Positions 41,602 to 50,275 are shown, counted from the stretch's first letter. The stretch: DNA of 64,000 bases from Pedobacter frigoris (GCF_005116445.1 NZ_SWBQ01000002.1:310001-374000); one strand, 5' to 3'. Made by a program: numbers and translations. The notes: generated from the sequence alone by a model not told the origin.

Positions 41602-42420
41602 TCAGGGCTTTAATCGGCTTTTTTTCCGCATCTCCTGAGGCGTTGATCCTACCAAAGAACTATGTGGTCTAAAGGTATTATATTCTATTCTCCATGCTTC
41701 AATTTTTGCTATGGCATCTTCCATTGACAAGAACCAGTTGGTATTAAGGCACTCATCTCGAAAGCTTCCATTAAAAGATTCAATATATGCATTATCTGTG
41801 GGTTTTCCGGGACGGGAAAAATCTAGGATAACTTGATTCTCATATGCCCATTTATCCAGTGCCTTAGATATGAATTCACTTCCATTATCAACTCTAATTT
41901 TTTCTGGAACAGCTTTAAATTCCTCCTTTAATCTTTCAAGTACTGTCACTACCTGCTCCCCTTTGATACCTTGTTCTGGGTAAATATCGAGGCAAAATCT
42001 TGTATAATTATCCACTATAGTTAAGGATCTAAATTTCCGTCCGTCGAAGAGTTGATCGGACACGAAATCCATGCTCCAGCATTCATGTAAATGCGAGGGT
42101 GGCATCCGCTCTAAACGATGTGCGCCGGCTCGATTTCTTCTCGGCCTTTTACTGCGCAGGTTCAATCCTTCCAGCTTATATAGCCTGTAAACTCTGTTAT
42201 AGCTATCTTTAAAACCCTCTCGGCGAAGCAATGTAAAGATTCGTTCACTGCAATATCTGACCCTAGTTTCTGCAATTTCCTTCATACGCATTCTGATTAC
42301 CTGATCATCACGACCTATCTTTTTGTAATACCACATCGAGCGGCAAAACTTGGTGACCTCACAAGCCCTGTGCACAGAAACTTTGTAGTTGACCACTAAA
42401 GCTTCGGCCAGCCCCTTCAA
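41602..42420 (-). CDS. IS3-family transposase OrfB (integrase core)
   Basis: The DDE catalytic part of the IS3 transposase, 272 residues from the TTG at 42420. The catalytic acids are Asp118 (SMDFVSDQ), Asp178 (RVDNGSEF) and Glu214 (AYIESFNG), with 35 residues between the last two as expected. An HTH_21-like region precedes (about 35-95). Normally it is made as an OrfAB fusion: the frame stays open upstream to a run of eight A (42439-42446), which is a slippery site for a -1 shift from orfA. Confidence 0.95.
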   Translation of the reverse strand: MKGLAEALVVNYKVSVHRACEVTKFCRSMWYYKKIGRDDQVIRMRMKEIAETRVRYCSERIFTLLRREGFKDSYNRVYRLYKLEGLNLRSKRPRRNRAGAHRLERMPPSHLHECWSMDFVSDQLFDGRKFRSLTIVDNYTRFCLDIYPEQGIKGEQVVTVLERLKEEFKAVPEKIRVDNGSEFISKALDKWAYENQVILDFSRPGKPTDNAYIESFNGSFRDECLNTNWFLSMEDAIAKIEAWRIEYNTFRPHSSLVGSTPQEMRKKSRLKP

Positions 42421-42431
42421 TTGGGCTGGCC

Positions 42432-42698
42432 TTAAAGCTTTTTTTTAAGTACATCCTGCAGCATATGTTTGTCCAGGCTTAAATCTGCTACCAGTTGTTT
42501 CAGTTTAGTATTTTCATCCTCAAGCTGCCTCAGACGCCTGAGTTCAGTAACTCCCAGACCGCCGAATTTCTTCTTCCAGTTGTAAAAAGTTGCCTGGTGA
42601 ATTCCCATTTTCCGGCATACCTCTTCAACGGAGGAACCCGTTTCTGCCTGTTGCAGTGCAAATGCAATCTGCGCTTCTGTAAATTTGCTTTTTTTCAT
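42432..42698 (-). CDS. IS3-family transposase OrfA
   Basis: An 88-residue DNA-binding protein with a helix-turn-helix (SSVEEVCRKMGIHQATFYNWKKKFGG, read in its two helices) and a leucine-zipper tail (LRRLRQLEDENTKLKQLVADL). It binds the element ends. The gene ends in AAAAAAAAG followed by the stop, the shift signal for making OrfAB. Confidence 0.95.
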   Translation of the reverse strand: MKKSKFTEAQIAFALQQAETGSSVEEVCRKMGIHQATFYNWKKKFGGLGVTELRRLRQLEDENTKLKQLVADLSLDKHMLQDVLKKKL

Positions 42699-42791
42699 AA
42701 CAATTACTGTATGTTTAAGTTAAGTAATTGCCCGGATTTTTTCGACTTTTCAGCAGTGTGGTTTTTCGGAGAGAGGTCATTTAACAATTGC

Positions 42792-43062
42792 TTAAATATA
42801 TTTAGTGGGACTTGGCCTTGTAAAAACTGGTAAAAAATAAACAACTTTAAACGCCTGATAATTTTTTTCAATGCAGAAAACTATATCTACCATTTACCCA
42901 TCATTCTAATAATCACTTTTTTAAGAGTGGATATTCAGAAAACGTTGAAAACAAATCTTTGAACATTAATATCACCGATTATCAAACAGATACATACTTA
43001 CTTCGAAGTGGCAAAATTTATGATGCTGTAGCCTATACTCTACTAGAAACAAATATCAAGTA
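42792..43062 (+). pseudogene. Remnant of a second peptide/beta-propeller locus
   Basis: This stretch aligns by eye, at high identity, with 45,965-46,220: the end of the cysteine-rich peptide gene, the spacer, and the first 60 codons of the beta-propeller gene. At the left it keeps, in frame, a peptide C-terminus SGTWPCKNW and stop; the intact gene has DGTWPCSTM. The propeller copy starts at ATG 42871 but is frameshifted at once and has lost everything after ETN. The left end of the homology is near the IS right end (42,779), so the peptide gene has lost all but its tail. Confidence 0.75.
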
Positions 43063-43077
43063 AGAAACCATAACTCA

Positions 43078-44088
43078 CTAATAACTAATTTCACAGGCCA
43101 TTGCCAAGTCGGTATAGTATGGAGATAAATAATCGAAAGGTTTCCAGTTGCCGCCCAAATCCAATGCCATTACATTTAATTTATTGCCTTTTTTATCATT
43201 TACGCCAATAAAAGGTCGAAGACTTTGGCCATTATTATATTTGCCCTGCTCCCAAACAATATAGCTGAAGTTGCCTGGTGTTTGAATCCATTCTACAGCC
43301 ACCATAAACTTACCTTTCGGTAAAACAATGTTGTGTTTAGCTAAATTGACAGGGATATTTTCCTCCGGAAACCCTGGAGTTATTTTTATTTGGTTTTGGC
43401 AAAGCTCTGCAATGGGCATGTTATCGTTATCAAGTTGATAAATACGTAGTCTAAACGCACTAGATTGTATTTGATTCAAGATGTAGCTGCGCATATAACT
43501 ACTTTTATCTGTACCCGTGATCGGATCAGTGTTTCCACGAAATAAAAGAATGCGCCCATTGTCACGAACTATATCTTTTGGCAGGTCAAACAAGAGTTGG
43601 TTTAAAGTAATTTTGTTTAGCGTAGCACCAGGGTATGAGTTATCAAAAATCTGCCCCATTTGTATGTAGCGAAAGGGTCGATCTTTATCGGGAAGACCGA
43701 GCCATTGTCCTATGGATTGTTTATCATAGCCATTCAGCAGTTCCTTTTTACCAGCATTAGTTGAGGCATATATAATTGGCTTAGGCCGTGCATTTAATTT
43801 CATTTTACCCTCTTTCAACAGATCGGAAATCGTCATTTTATGATTCATATAACCTTGCGCATCTATGAAGAGCGTATCTGCCAAGTTTTCCTGGGTATAA
43901 TTAATCTCAACTTTGCCATTTTCGATTTCAAAGCATTTTCCAGAATTGAGGGAACACAGCATGCCATAAGCAATATTTTTACCAGACTGTGCATCCTGAA
44001 CTTCCAGTTTGCTATGCAACCTATTTTGTTGTGCCTGTACTGTCATGCCCAGACAAAGTGAGCAATACCATAGGATTATTTTTTTCAT
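43078..44088 (-). CDS. Secreted protein, paralogue of the next gene
   Basis: A 336-residue protein with a signal peptide ending VQAQ. An N-terminal beta-sandwich-like region (KLEVQDAQSGKNIAYG) resembles a divergent CarboxypepD_reg domain. The C-terminal part (about 140-336) shares a pattern with the upstream gene's product: a beta-strand with VAVEWI, GNWKPFDYLSPYYTDLAMACEISY, against IAIEWLDI and RWTPVDRQP. No enzyme motif was seen. Its ATG overlaps the stop of the upstream gene (ATGA), so the two are translationally coupled. It is convergent with the decayed peptide locus. Function is unknown. Confidence 0.75.
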   Translation of the reverse strand: MKKIILWYCSLCLGMTVQAQQNRLHSKLEVQDAQSGKNIAYGMLCSLNSGKCFEIENGKVEINYTQENLADTLFIDAQGYMNHKMTISDLLKEGKMKLNARPKPIIYASTNAGKKELLNGYDKQSIGQWLGLPDKDRPFRYIQMGQIFDNSYPGATLNKITLNQLLFDLPKDIVRDNGRILLFRGNTDPITGTDKSSYMRSYILNQIQSSAFRLRIYQLDNDNMPIAELCQNQIKITPGFPEENIPVNLAKHNIVLPKGKFMVAVEWIQTPGNFSYIVWEQGKYNNGQSLRPFIGVNDKKGNKLNVMALDLGGNWKPFDYLSPYYTDLAMACEISY

Positions 44089-45167
44089 CTTTGATAGTAA
44101 GATATCTTTGCGGAAAGCGCCAATTCGTCATCGAATCTATCGGTTGGTTGCCGATCAACTGGCGTCCACCTGTCTTGCAGCCACACATATTTTATTGTAG
44201 CATTTTCTTTTTCTGTTTTATATATGGCGATCAATGGTTCGTATCCTAATTGATAGATTAACGCGATAGGAAAACTGTTATTTTTTTCGTCATCTGGCAT
44301 TGGCCAAGCGACTTGACGGGATAACGTCGCTTTGCCACCAAGCCCTAAACTGTAATTTTTGTTTGGGAGAATATCTAACCATTCAATGGCTATAAAAAAC
44401 TGACGCTGCCTGGGTCTAATGTTATAGCTTCTTAAATCGACTTCTATATCCGGATCTAAGTTATTGATGTCAAGAGGAATTTTTATTGCATCTGATAATG
44501 CCATTGGTGTGCCAACTGAATCTGGATAGATTAAATATAGATTAAATATAGCCCTACGGCCATTTTTATTGTACGCATGTTTTTTGAAATCGTAAAATAT
44601 AGCTCGTTTTTCCCATGGGGATCTGGATCTGGATGCGGTTCCAACAGTTGTTGGAACTACCATTACAGGAGTTTCTAAAAATCTCCATACATTGACCGAT
44701 TCCAGTTTAAAGCTATCTACGTTGGCGGTAAATAATTTGGCTATTGGGAATTTTGAGCTAATGAAACGGCGGTCTCTATCCCTTTCTATAGTGTAAGCCA
44801 CTTCTGAGTAATCGAATTCATTGAGCATTTTAAATCTCTTTTTTCCTCCGTCAATCTGCACTTCTTTCAGGGTTTGCTCATCTTCTTTTAAACTAATAAT
44901 TTTGTCTTTTGGCAACTTGCTTAACGGGATATTCGCAGTAACGTAACCAATGGCAGTTATAGTCAGGATTCCATCCGTCGCATTTTCACCGACTACAATT
45001 TCAAATTCACCCCGCAAATTCGTCTGCGTAACTTTCTCATTCAGCCTAACTGTCGCATAGGGGATTGGCTCTTTATCATTGACCGAAACAATCTTACCCT
45101 TTATGGCTTGTGAAAAGGCTGTTAGGTTTAGGGCCAAAAATAAAAGAAGTAGGCATGTTATTTTCAT
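44085..45167 (-). CDS. Secreted CarboxypepD_reg-like domain protein
   Basis: A 360-residue protein with a signal peptide (MKITCLLLLFLALNLTAFSQ) and a CarboxypepD_reg-like domain over about 21-100 (GKIVSVNDKEPIPYATVRLNEK, LTITAIGYVTANIPL). A 240-residue C-terminal region follows and is shared with the downstream paralogue. There is no TonB plug or barrel, so this is a periplasmic or surface protein rather than a receptor. It is divergent from the cysteine-rich peptide gene across a 351-bp gap, so shared regulation is possible. Confidence 0.8.
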   Translation of the reverse strand: MKITCLLLLFLALNLTAFSQAIKGKIVSVNDKEPIPYATVRLNEKVTQTNLRGEFEIVVGENATDGILTITAIGYVTANIPLSKLPKDKIISLKEDEQTLKEVQIDGGKKRFKMLNEFDYSEVAYTIERDRDRRFISSKFPIAKLFTANVDSFKLESVNVWRFLETPVMVVPTTVGTASRSRSPWEKRAIFYDFKKHAYNKNGRRAIFNLYLIYPDSVGTPMALSDAIKIPLDINNLDPDIEVDLRSYNIRPRQRQFFIAIEWLDILPNKNYSLGLGGKATLSRQVAWPMPDDEKNNSFPIALIYQLGYEPLIAIYKTEKENATIKYVWLQDRWTPVDRQPTDRFDDELALSAKISYYQR

Positions 45168-45518
45168 AGAAGTAGATTTTTATAATGATAACAATATTTT
45201 AATTGTTATCAAAATTTCATGAATCAAATTAAGAAGGTATTGCTTTTCAAAAAAAGATCTAATAGCTATACCATGTCGGGATTATAATGAAAATAATTAT
45301 TCAATTTATGTAAATACATTAAAAAATTATTATTATTGTATAAGATCACACCGCAAGTGATTCATTTAACGCAAATGAAATAGTACTCATTCCTAGACGC
45401 TCTTAAATTTATGGCTTACGTAGCATTAATTTCTCCTACTATAAGAATAGTTTCCACTATTACCTTTATTATTCAATATCTAAAACAAAAAAATTATCAG
45501 GCATTAATATAAAAAATT
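45168..45518. other. Divergent intergenic region before the peptide locus
   Basis: A 351-bp very AT-rich gap with no supported gene. It must hold the promoters for the minus-strand paralogue pair and the plus-strand peptide operon; TACCTTTA at 45461 approaches the -7 consensus for the latter, but no -33 box is clear. No terminator-like hairpin was seen. Confidence 0.4.
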
Positions 45519-45995
45519 ATGAAAAAAAATACACTTAAAATTACGTTGGCAGTTTTGCTAGCTACTTCGTTCTACTTTGTAGGAACGCCAAGTAATGCTG
45601 CTAATGGTACTTTCGCAAATCAAAATTTTAGTGGCGGCACTAGTTTACCACCACTATACACCATTCCCACAGCCAATACTTGTGGCCTCCATACTGAGCC
45701 TGAAGAGCAGTATTCTGAATGGGACCACGACCTCATGGTTGACTGCTATTCTTGTGAATATACGGTAGAATCCACTGGATGTGATGATTCACGAGATAAT
45801 ATACTTAACAATGGATATGGGTTCGAGGATATTACTTTTAAAGCAACTCAAACTTGGCAAGCTTCTTACGAAGTATGGTGCAAACCGTCTTCTGATTCTA
45901 CTAAATATTGCGCCAAAGTATTTGTAATGGGGCAAAGAGAGCCCGGTAGTTGCTCAGATCAATATGATGGGACTTGGCCTTGCTCTACTATGTAA
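45519..45995 (+). CDS. Secreted cysteine-rich peptide
   Basis: A 158-residue exported protein with signal peptide (MKKNTLKITLAVLLA, cleavage likely after SNA) and no lipobox. The mature part is acidic and has eight cysteines, several in pairs (DCYSC, and C..C near the end), and the C-terminus DGTWPCSTM. Such a count suggests four disulfides in the envelope. It is remotely like Bacteroidota NVEALA-type peptides by position beside a beta-propeller gene, but the NVEALA motif is absent. A second, broken copy with a different tail lies at 42792. Function is unknown. Confidence 0.7.
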   Translation: MKKNTLKITLAVLLATSFYFVGTPSNAANGTFANQNFSGGTSLPPLYTIPTANTCGLHTEPEEQYSEWDHDLMVDCYSCEYTVESTGCDDSRDNILNNGYGFEDITFKATQTWQASYEVWCKPSSDSTKYCAKVFVMGQREPGSCSDQYDGTWPCSTM

Positions 45996-46034
45996 AAAAT
46001 AAATAATCTTAAACGCCTGATAATTTTTTTTTAA

Positions 46035-47201
46035 ATGCAAAAAAAATATTTTTACCACTTATCCATCATTCTAATAATCACTTTTTTTTATGCCGGATGT
46101 TCTGAAAACGTTGAGAACAAATCTTTGAATATTGATATCACCAGTTATCGAACAGATACAAACTTACTTCGAAGCAGCAAAATTTATGATTCTGTAGTCT
46201 ATATTCCACTGGAAACAAATAGTAGAAATTTAATTGCTAAAATTGATCAATTGGAGATCGAATCGGAAAGATATATTGTCTTAGACAAAGATTCTAAAAC
46301 AATTAGTATTTACACTAAAACCGGGAAATTTATTAATCTGATAGAAAACGTCAATACGTGGAATTTTTGGATCGACAATCATTTAATCAAATTTTTCAAT
46401 TCGAAAAAAGCAAATGAAATTCTTGCGTATAATTTAGACGGCGAAGAAGTAAGCAAATCAAAATCAAATCATTACTTCAAAAACATTATAGAATTAGACA
46501 GTATTAGTCACGCTGAATACTATGGTTACGACCGGTCTAATTACGCTCCTTACAATTCGCATAATCTCGGAATATTTAAAGGGAAGGAATATAAGTTCTT
46601 CCTTAACAACGAAAACATCTTACTTTCTAAAGAAAACGTTATTTCTACCGGTAGATGTTTTTTCAGATCAGATTCTATAACACTGTTTACACCAGAATAC
46701 TCTACGGAAATATTTTCGATTACTCCGACAAGTTGTACTAAGAAGATTACCATTAAAATTGATAAGGAGGCATCTATTCCATTGTCAGACGCGAATTTTT
46801 TAAAGGATCTAAAGTATAATATTAAACACGGCAAATATATTGTTGGCCTGAACAATTGTTTCGAAGCTAATGGGGTTGTTAGCTTTCAGGTGGTATCCAC
46901 TTTCGGATTTTTCAACTTTATATATAATATTAATCAACAAAAGCTTTTGAAAACAAATGAGATATTTAAATATTCTGTATTTAAACAGGAGAACCCTATT
47001 GGCATTGCTACTTTAGGCGTAGACAATGGTTCATTTATAAGTTCAATGCCTGCTTCCTTTTTCGTAAAGATGTTGCGTAAATCAGCATTCAAGGAATCCA
47101 TAGCGCCTTTCGCTACTCAGTATTGGTCTGAACTGAATAAAGTTACTGTCCATAGCAATCCTGTACTTATCAAAGCATATCCTAAAAAAAACTGGTTGTA
47201 A
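46035..47201 (+). CDS. 6-bladed beta-propeller lipoprotein
   Basis: A 388-residue lipoprotein with a lipobox ending at Cys22 (FFYAGC). The rest has the repeat pattern of the Bacteroidota 6-bladed beta-propeller family (SKIYDSVVYIPLET, IDQLEIESERYIVLDKD, SISIYTKTGKFI-like strands, and later EIFSITPTSC). These proteins typically occur beside small exported peptides and may bind them. It starts 39 bp after the peptide gene and is followed after 16 bp by the membrane protein, so the genes form one operon. Confidence 0.82.
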   Translation: MQKKYFYHLSIILIITFFYAGCSENVENKSLNIDITSYRTDTNLLRSSKIYDSVVYIPLETNSRNLIAKIDQLEIESERYIVLDKDSKTISIYTKTGKFINLIENVNTWNFWIDNHLIKFFNSKKANEILAYNLDGEEVSKSKSNHYFKNIIELDSISHAEYYGYDRSNYAPYNSHNLGIFKGKEYKFFLNNENILLSKENVISTGRCFFRSDSITLFTPEYSTEIFSITPTSCTKKITIKIDKEASIPLSDANFLKDLKYNIKHGKYIVGLNNCFEANGVVSFQVVSTFGFFNFIYNINQQKLLKTNEIFKYSVFKQENPIGIATLGVDNGSFISSMPASFFVKMLRKSAFKESIAPFATQYWSELNKVTVHSNPVLIKAYPKKNWL

Positions 47202-47217
47202 TCACTGCACATATAAA

Positions 47218-48459
47218 ATGAAATCTAACACTTTAAAGAGATTTACAGATAGTAAAATAACCAGTTTTGACTTTATCATTTTAACGATTGTATTATCGCT
47301 TATTATTTACGGCAATTTAAGATTGCTTGGATTTTCAAAAAATGATGATAGTTGGATGTTGTTAGAGAATCCATTTGTAATAAATGCTAAATTTTCAGCG
47401 AAATATTTTATAAGTATTTTTAGCGAATTTTACGGTGGCCAGTATTCTCCTGTTAATACTTTATATTATGTGGTTCTCTATAAAATTTTTGGTCCAAACC
47501 CACTATATTTCCATTTAGGATCTTTATTGTTGCATACAATAAACACCTATCTAATATATATATTCATAAATCAGATTCTGATTTTTATACAACATAAAAA
47601 TCTGCTTATTGCTCCGTTAGTTGCTATTTTATGGTGTATCCATCCATTGAATGTTGAAAGTGTCGTATGGATTTCAGCATCTAAAATTCCGTTATATTCT
47701 TTTTTTGGTCTTTTATCTTTAATAAGATATCTCAAATTCCTTGTTAGCAAATCGAAATTAATATTTTTGTTTAGCGTTGTAGCATTTTTAATTTCTTGCT
47801 TATGTAAAGAACAAGCAGTTCTGCTATGTATGATGGTGGTGCTTTTACACTATTTATTCGCAAAAGATACCAAATGGTATTTTGTGCTACCCTTTGTTAC
47901 CATCATGCTGATTTTTACAGTAATTGGATTTTTGACCAGTCAAGATGACGGTCAATTATCTTTGGTTTACGATCACTTATCATTAAGCCATCGAATATTA
48001 TTATCTATTTATAGTATTTGTTTTTATATTTTCAACTCAATATTACCTTTAAAGTTATCTTACTATTACCCGTTTGAATTCAGCAGCAGCAGTAATCCAT
48101 CAGTTCAACTTTATGTTTTTCCTATAATCTTATTTTCTCTCGTCTTTTTGATGCTCAGTATCAAAAAGCAGATTAATTGGAAGATAATCTTAGTCGGATC
48201 ATTAACATTTGGCATAAATTTATTGCTTAGTGTACATCTCATGCCTTTACATAGACAGTCTATGTTGGCGAACAGATATGCTTATATCCCTCTGATAGGA
48301 ATTTTATTAATTATTATCTATCTAGTGTTTTACGGCCTTGATTCCATAAAACATAAATCAACTCCATATTACACAATTGTTCTCCTGCTAATATATGGGG
48401 GTTACTTACTTTACAGTTCCAGTTCTTTAGTTTTTCAATACGCACAATACAATATATAA
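47218..48459 (+). CDS. Polytopic GT-C-like protein (TMTC/PMT type, no TPRs)
   Basis: A 413-residue integral membrane protein with about ten helices. Its first half follows the TMTC pattern: an acidic pair in the first loop (FSKNDDSWMLLENPFV), then GQYSPVNTLYYVVLY, HLGSLLLHTINTYLIY and LWCIHPLNVESVVWISASK. TMTC proteins are protein O-mannosyltransferases, usually with many TPRs; here the TPR part is absent. Acceptor and sugar are unknown. The gene abuts the next with no spacer and is in the peptide operon, so a secreted peptide or the propeller is a possible acceptor. Confidence 0.72.
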   Translation: MKSNTLKRFTDSKITSFDFIILTIVLSLIIYGNLRLLGFSKNDDSWMLLENPFVINAKFSAKYFISIFSEFYGGQYSPVNTLYYVVLYKIFGPNPLYFHLGSLLLHTINTYLIYIFINQILIFIQHKNLLIAPLVAILWCIHPLNVESVVWISASKIPLYSFFGLLSLIRYLKFLVSKSKLIFLFSVVAFLISCLCKEQAVLLCMMVVLLHYLFAKDTKWYFVLPFVTIMLIFTVIGFLTSQDDGQLSLVYDHLSLSHRILLSIYSICFYIFNSILPLKLSYYYPFEFSSSSNPSVQLYVFPIILFSLVFLMLSIKKQINWKIILVGSLTFGINLLLSVHLMPLHRQSMLANRYAYIPLIGILLIIIYLVFYGLDSIKHKSTPYYTIVLLLIYGGYLLYSSSSLVFQYAQYNI

Positions 48460-49065
48460 ATGGCCAACTTAAATATTTCAAGGGTGATTTCAGTTTTTGC
48501 AGTTATTACTGCCTTATGGGCACTTTTTCTCAGAACACCGGTTGCGAACCCAGCTAAGCATCAACAATTCAATCGATTAGACGCAATAAGGCTTGACAAC
48601 TACAAAACTTATGTAAAAGACGCTTGGAGCGATGATGGTAAAAAAATTAATATGGGCAGGATTATTTACGATGACCAAGATAATTCTTACAGATTGAGAC
48701 AATTAGTTCCAAAACCGAAATTGATCCTAAGATATTCATTTGCAGACTGTGAAATGTGCATAGATACGTTAATGACTCATTTAGGAAAAGCAGAGTTCAA
48801 AGGTTTACGTGAAAATACACTCATTTTAAATGACTCATTTTCAAAAAGGGATTTTGCTATAAAAATTAAGCATACTAAAAGCCCTGTTAAAATATTTAAC
48901 ATCGGCAGTGAACCTCTGGGTTTTTTAAATGAGAATAAAAATCAACCAATATTATTTACTCTGAACCCTGAAGGTGTGGCGACCCGCTTCTACTTTCCAA
49001 TGAAAGAGTTAGGTAATGATTTAGATGTATATTTGTCTACAATTCAAGATGTCTTGAACAAATAA
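48460..49065 (+). CDS. Membrane-anchored thioredoxin-like CxxC protein
   Basis: A 201-residue protein with one N-terminal helix (RVISVFAVITALWALFL) and a periplasmic domain. The sequence LILRYSFADCEMC, with Cys97 and Cys100, sits at the end of a beta-strand as in thioredoxin-fold proteins, and ITFTLNPEG-like strands follow (ILFTLNPEGV). The expected cis-proline is not clearly in place, so the fold assignment is tentative. Starting directly after the GT-C gene's stop, it closes the operon, and a redox role toward the eight-cysteine peptide is plausible. Confidence 0.68.
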   Translation: MANLNISRVISVFAVITALWALFLRTPVANPAKHQQFNRLDAIRLDNYKTYVKDAWSDDGKKINMGRIIYDDQDNSYRLRQLVPKPKLILRYSFADCEMCIDTLMTHLGKAEFKGLRENTLILNDSFSKRDFAIKIKHTKSPVKIFNIGSEPLGFLNENKNQPILFTLNPEGVATRFYFPMKELGNDLDVYLSTIQDVLNK

Positions 49066-49375
49066 GTGAATTTAACTGTGTGAGAAAATCTCTCTTAAAT
49101 TCGGTTGTTTTAAACAAACGATTGACGCAATTTCTACTTTCAATATCCAGTTTTTAGGAGGGCGGGTCAAAAGTACCTGGAAACAGTAATAGATCAAGAC
49201 TAGGAAGGGGGCCAATTTCGCTAAGGCTTAAAAATCTGCTATCCTTCCTGCAGATTTGCAAATTACCTTTGGCGCTAATTAGAATCCAAATTACTGAGGG
49301 AACAGGACGTTTTGAGTCACATGATCAACTAGGCAATCACCAACAGCTACTCAGTAATTCAGTACAGTACGCCTT
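49066..49375. other. Intergenic region with possible insertion-sequence relic
   Basis: A 310-bp gap between the peptide operon and the polysaccharide locus. Two similar blocks, GGGTCAAAAGTACCTGGAAA (49164-49183) and GGGGGCCAATTTCGCTAAGG (49207-49226), resemble the repeated ends of IS21-type elements. No transposase gene remains. A stopless frame of about 80 codons here (plus strand) has no start and no recognised similarity. Confidence 0.35.
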
Positions 49376-50185
49376 TTACTTCCCTTTAGACAAATCTTTG
49401 ATGTAGATATTTTTGAAATCTACTGGCTGACCTTCACTTTGTAGCGCGATAAAACCACTGCTTAGCAATTTGCCGTCGATCTTAATCTTCGGATCATATC
49501 CGTTTGCAGTACCTCCCCCGATCTGTGGTTTTGAATACTCCAAAACAGTATCTCCATTGATGATGTGTTTAATCAGGGAATCTCCCAATACAATCAGTTC
49601 CCCGCGTACCCATTGTTCGCCATCATATGTTTTTGATGTTGAATTCAAACAGTGCGATGCAGCGATTTTACCCTGATAAACCACGTTGGTTCCTGGCGAG
49701 CACATATTACCTGTAGGCCTTGGCTTGCCATCTCCCAGTCCTGCTAAGAGCTGCATTTCCACTGAGATAGGCCAATCCTGTTCCTTAAGCATACCTCTCG
49801 GGTCCTGAGAATGGAACATTACTCCACTATTTAGTAAAGTATAGCTCGGCGCTCCTTTTTGCAGCTTTCCTACAAAGCGATATTCGAATTTAAGGTGATA
49901 ATAAGAAAATGGTGTTTTGTAATATAAATGGCCAAACTGGTCATTGAAATCACCATAATGATCATACCTGATCTTAATGATGCTATCCTCTACCCTGAAA
50001 GTATTTCCAAAATTCACACCTACTTCATGATGATGGATTTTCACAAACCAATCGTTGATGTCTTTACCATTAAACAATGGCTTCCATCCTTTGGTATCAT
50101 TTTGTGCAGTATTGGTTTGTTTCAATCCGCCACAACCAACAAAAATAAGGCAGGTTAGCAGGGCAGCGTAAATGGCATTTTTCAT
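49376..50185 (-). CDS. DUF1080 (3-keto-disaccharide hydrolase-like) lipoprotein
   Basis: A 269-residue lipoprotein with lipobox ending at Cys18 (IFVGC). The mature part is one DUF1080 beta-sandwich: GWKPLFNGKDINDWFVKI, FGHLYYKTPFSYYHLKFEYRF, NSGVMFHSQDP, PISVEMQLLAG and a GFIALQSEGQPVDFKNIYIKDL end. Members cleave 3-keto sugars or bind glycans. It is the last gene of the polysaccharide locus; a 90-bp gap separates it from the fucosidase gene. Confidence 0.88.
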   Translation of the reverse strand: MKNAIYAALLTCLIFVGCGGLKQTNTAQNDTKGWKPLFNGKDINDWFVKIHHHEVGVNFGNTFRVEDSIIKIRYDHYGDFNDQFGHLYYKTPFSYYHLKFEYRFVGKLQKGAPSYTLLNSGVMFHSQDPRGMLKEQDWPISVEMQLLAGLGDGKPRPTGNMCSPGTNVVYQGKIAASHCLNSTSKTYDGEQWVRGELIVLGDSLIKHIINGDTVLEYSKPQIGGGTANGYDPKIKIDGKLLSSGFIALQSEGQPVDFKNIYIKDLSKGK

Positions 50186-50275
50186 TTTTCAGTATTTGGG
50201 TTTGATTTGAAATGCAAAGTACAGAATTACACCATAACTTATCGCAGTATAATAGATTTATTACTCAGCACTATT

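Larger units (their letters stand above)
41563..42779 (-). mobile_element. Complete IS3-family insertion sequence (IS407-like)
   Basis: A 1,217-bp element with TGACCTC at the left end and its complement GAGGTCA at the right end; the imperfect terminal repeats extend about 40 bp inward, with matched blocks such as CTCGAAAA and GTCGAAAA. A 4-bp target duplication, TTTA, flanks it (41559-41562 and 42780-42783). It carries orfA and orfB on the minus strand, with both catalytic acids and the frameshift signal intact, so it may be active. A 4-bp duplication suits the IS407 subgroup. Confidence 0.9.

Noticed and set aside
45519..45995. Calling the secreted peptide an NVEALA-family protein
   Set aside because: Only genomic position and size are alike; the NVEALA motif is absent and the cysteine pattern differs.
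49150..49395. A stopless plus-strand frame of about 80 codons
   Set aside because: No start codon, no recognised similarity, and it runs into the DUF1080 gene on the other strand.
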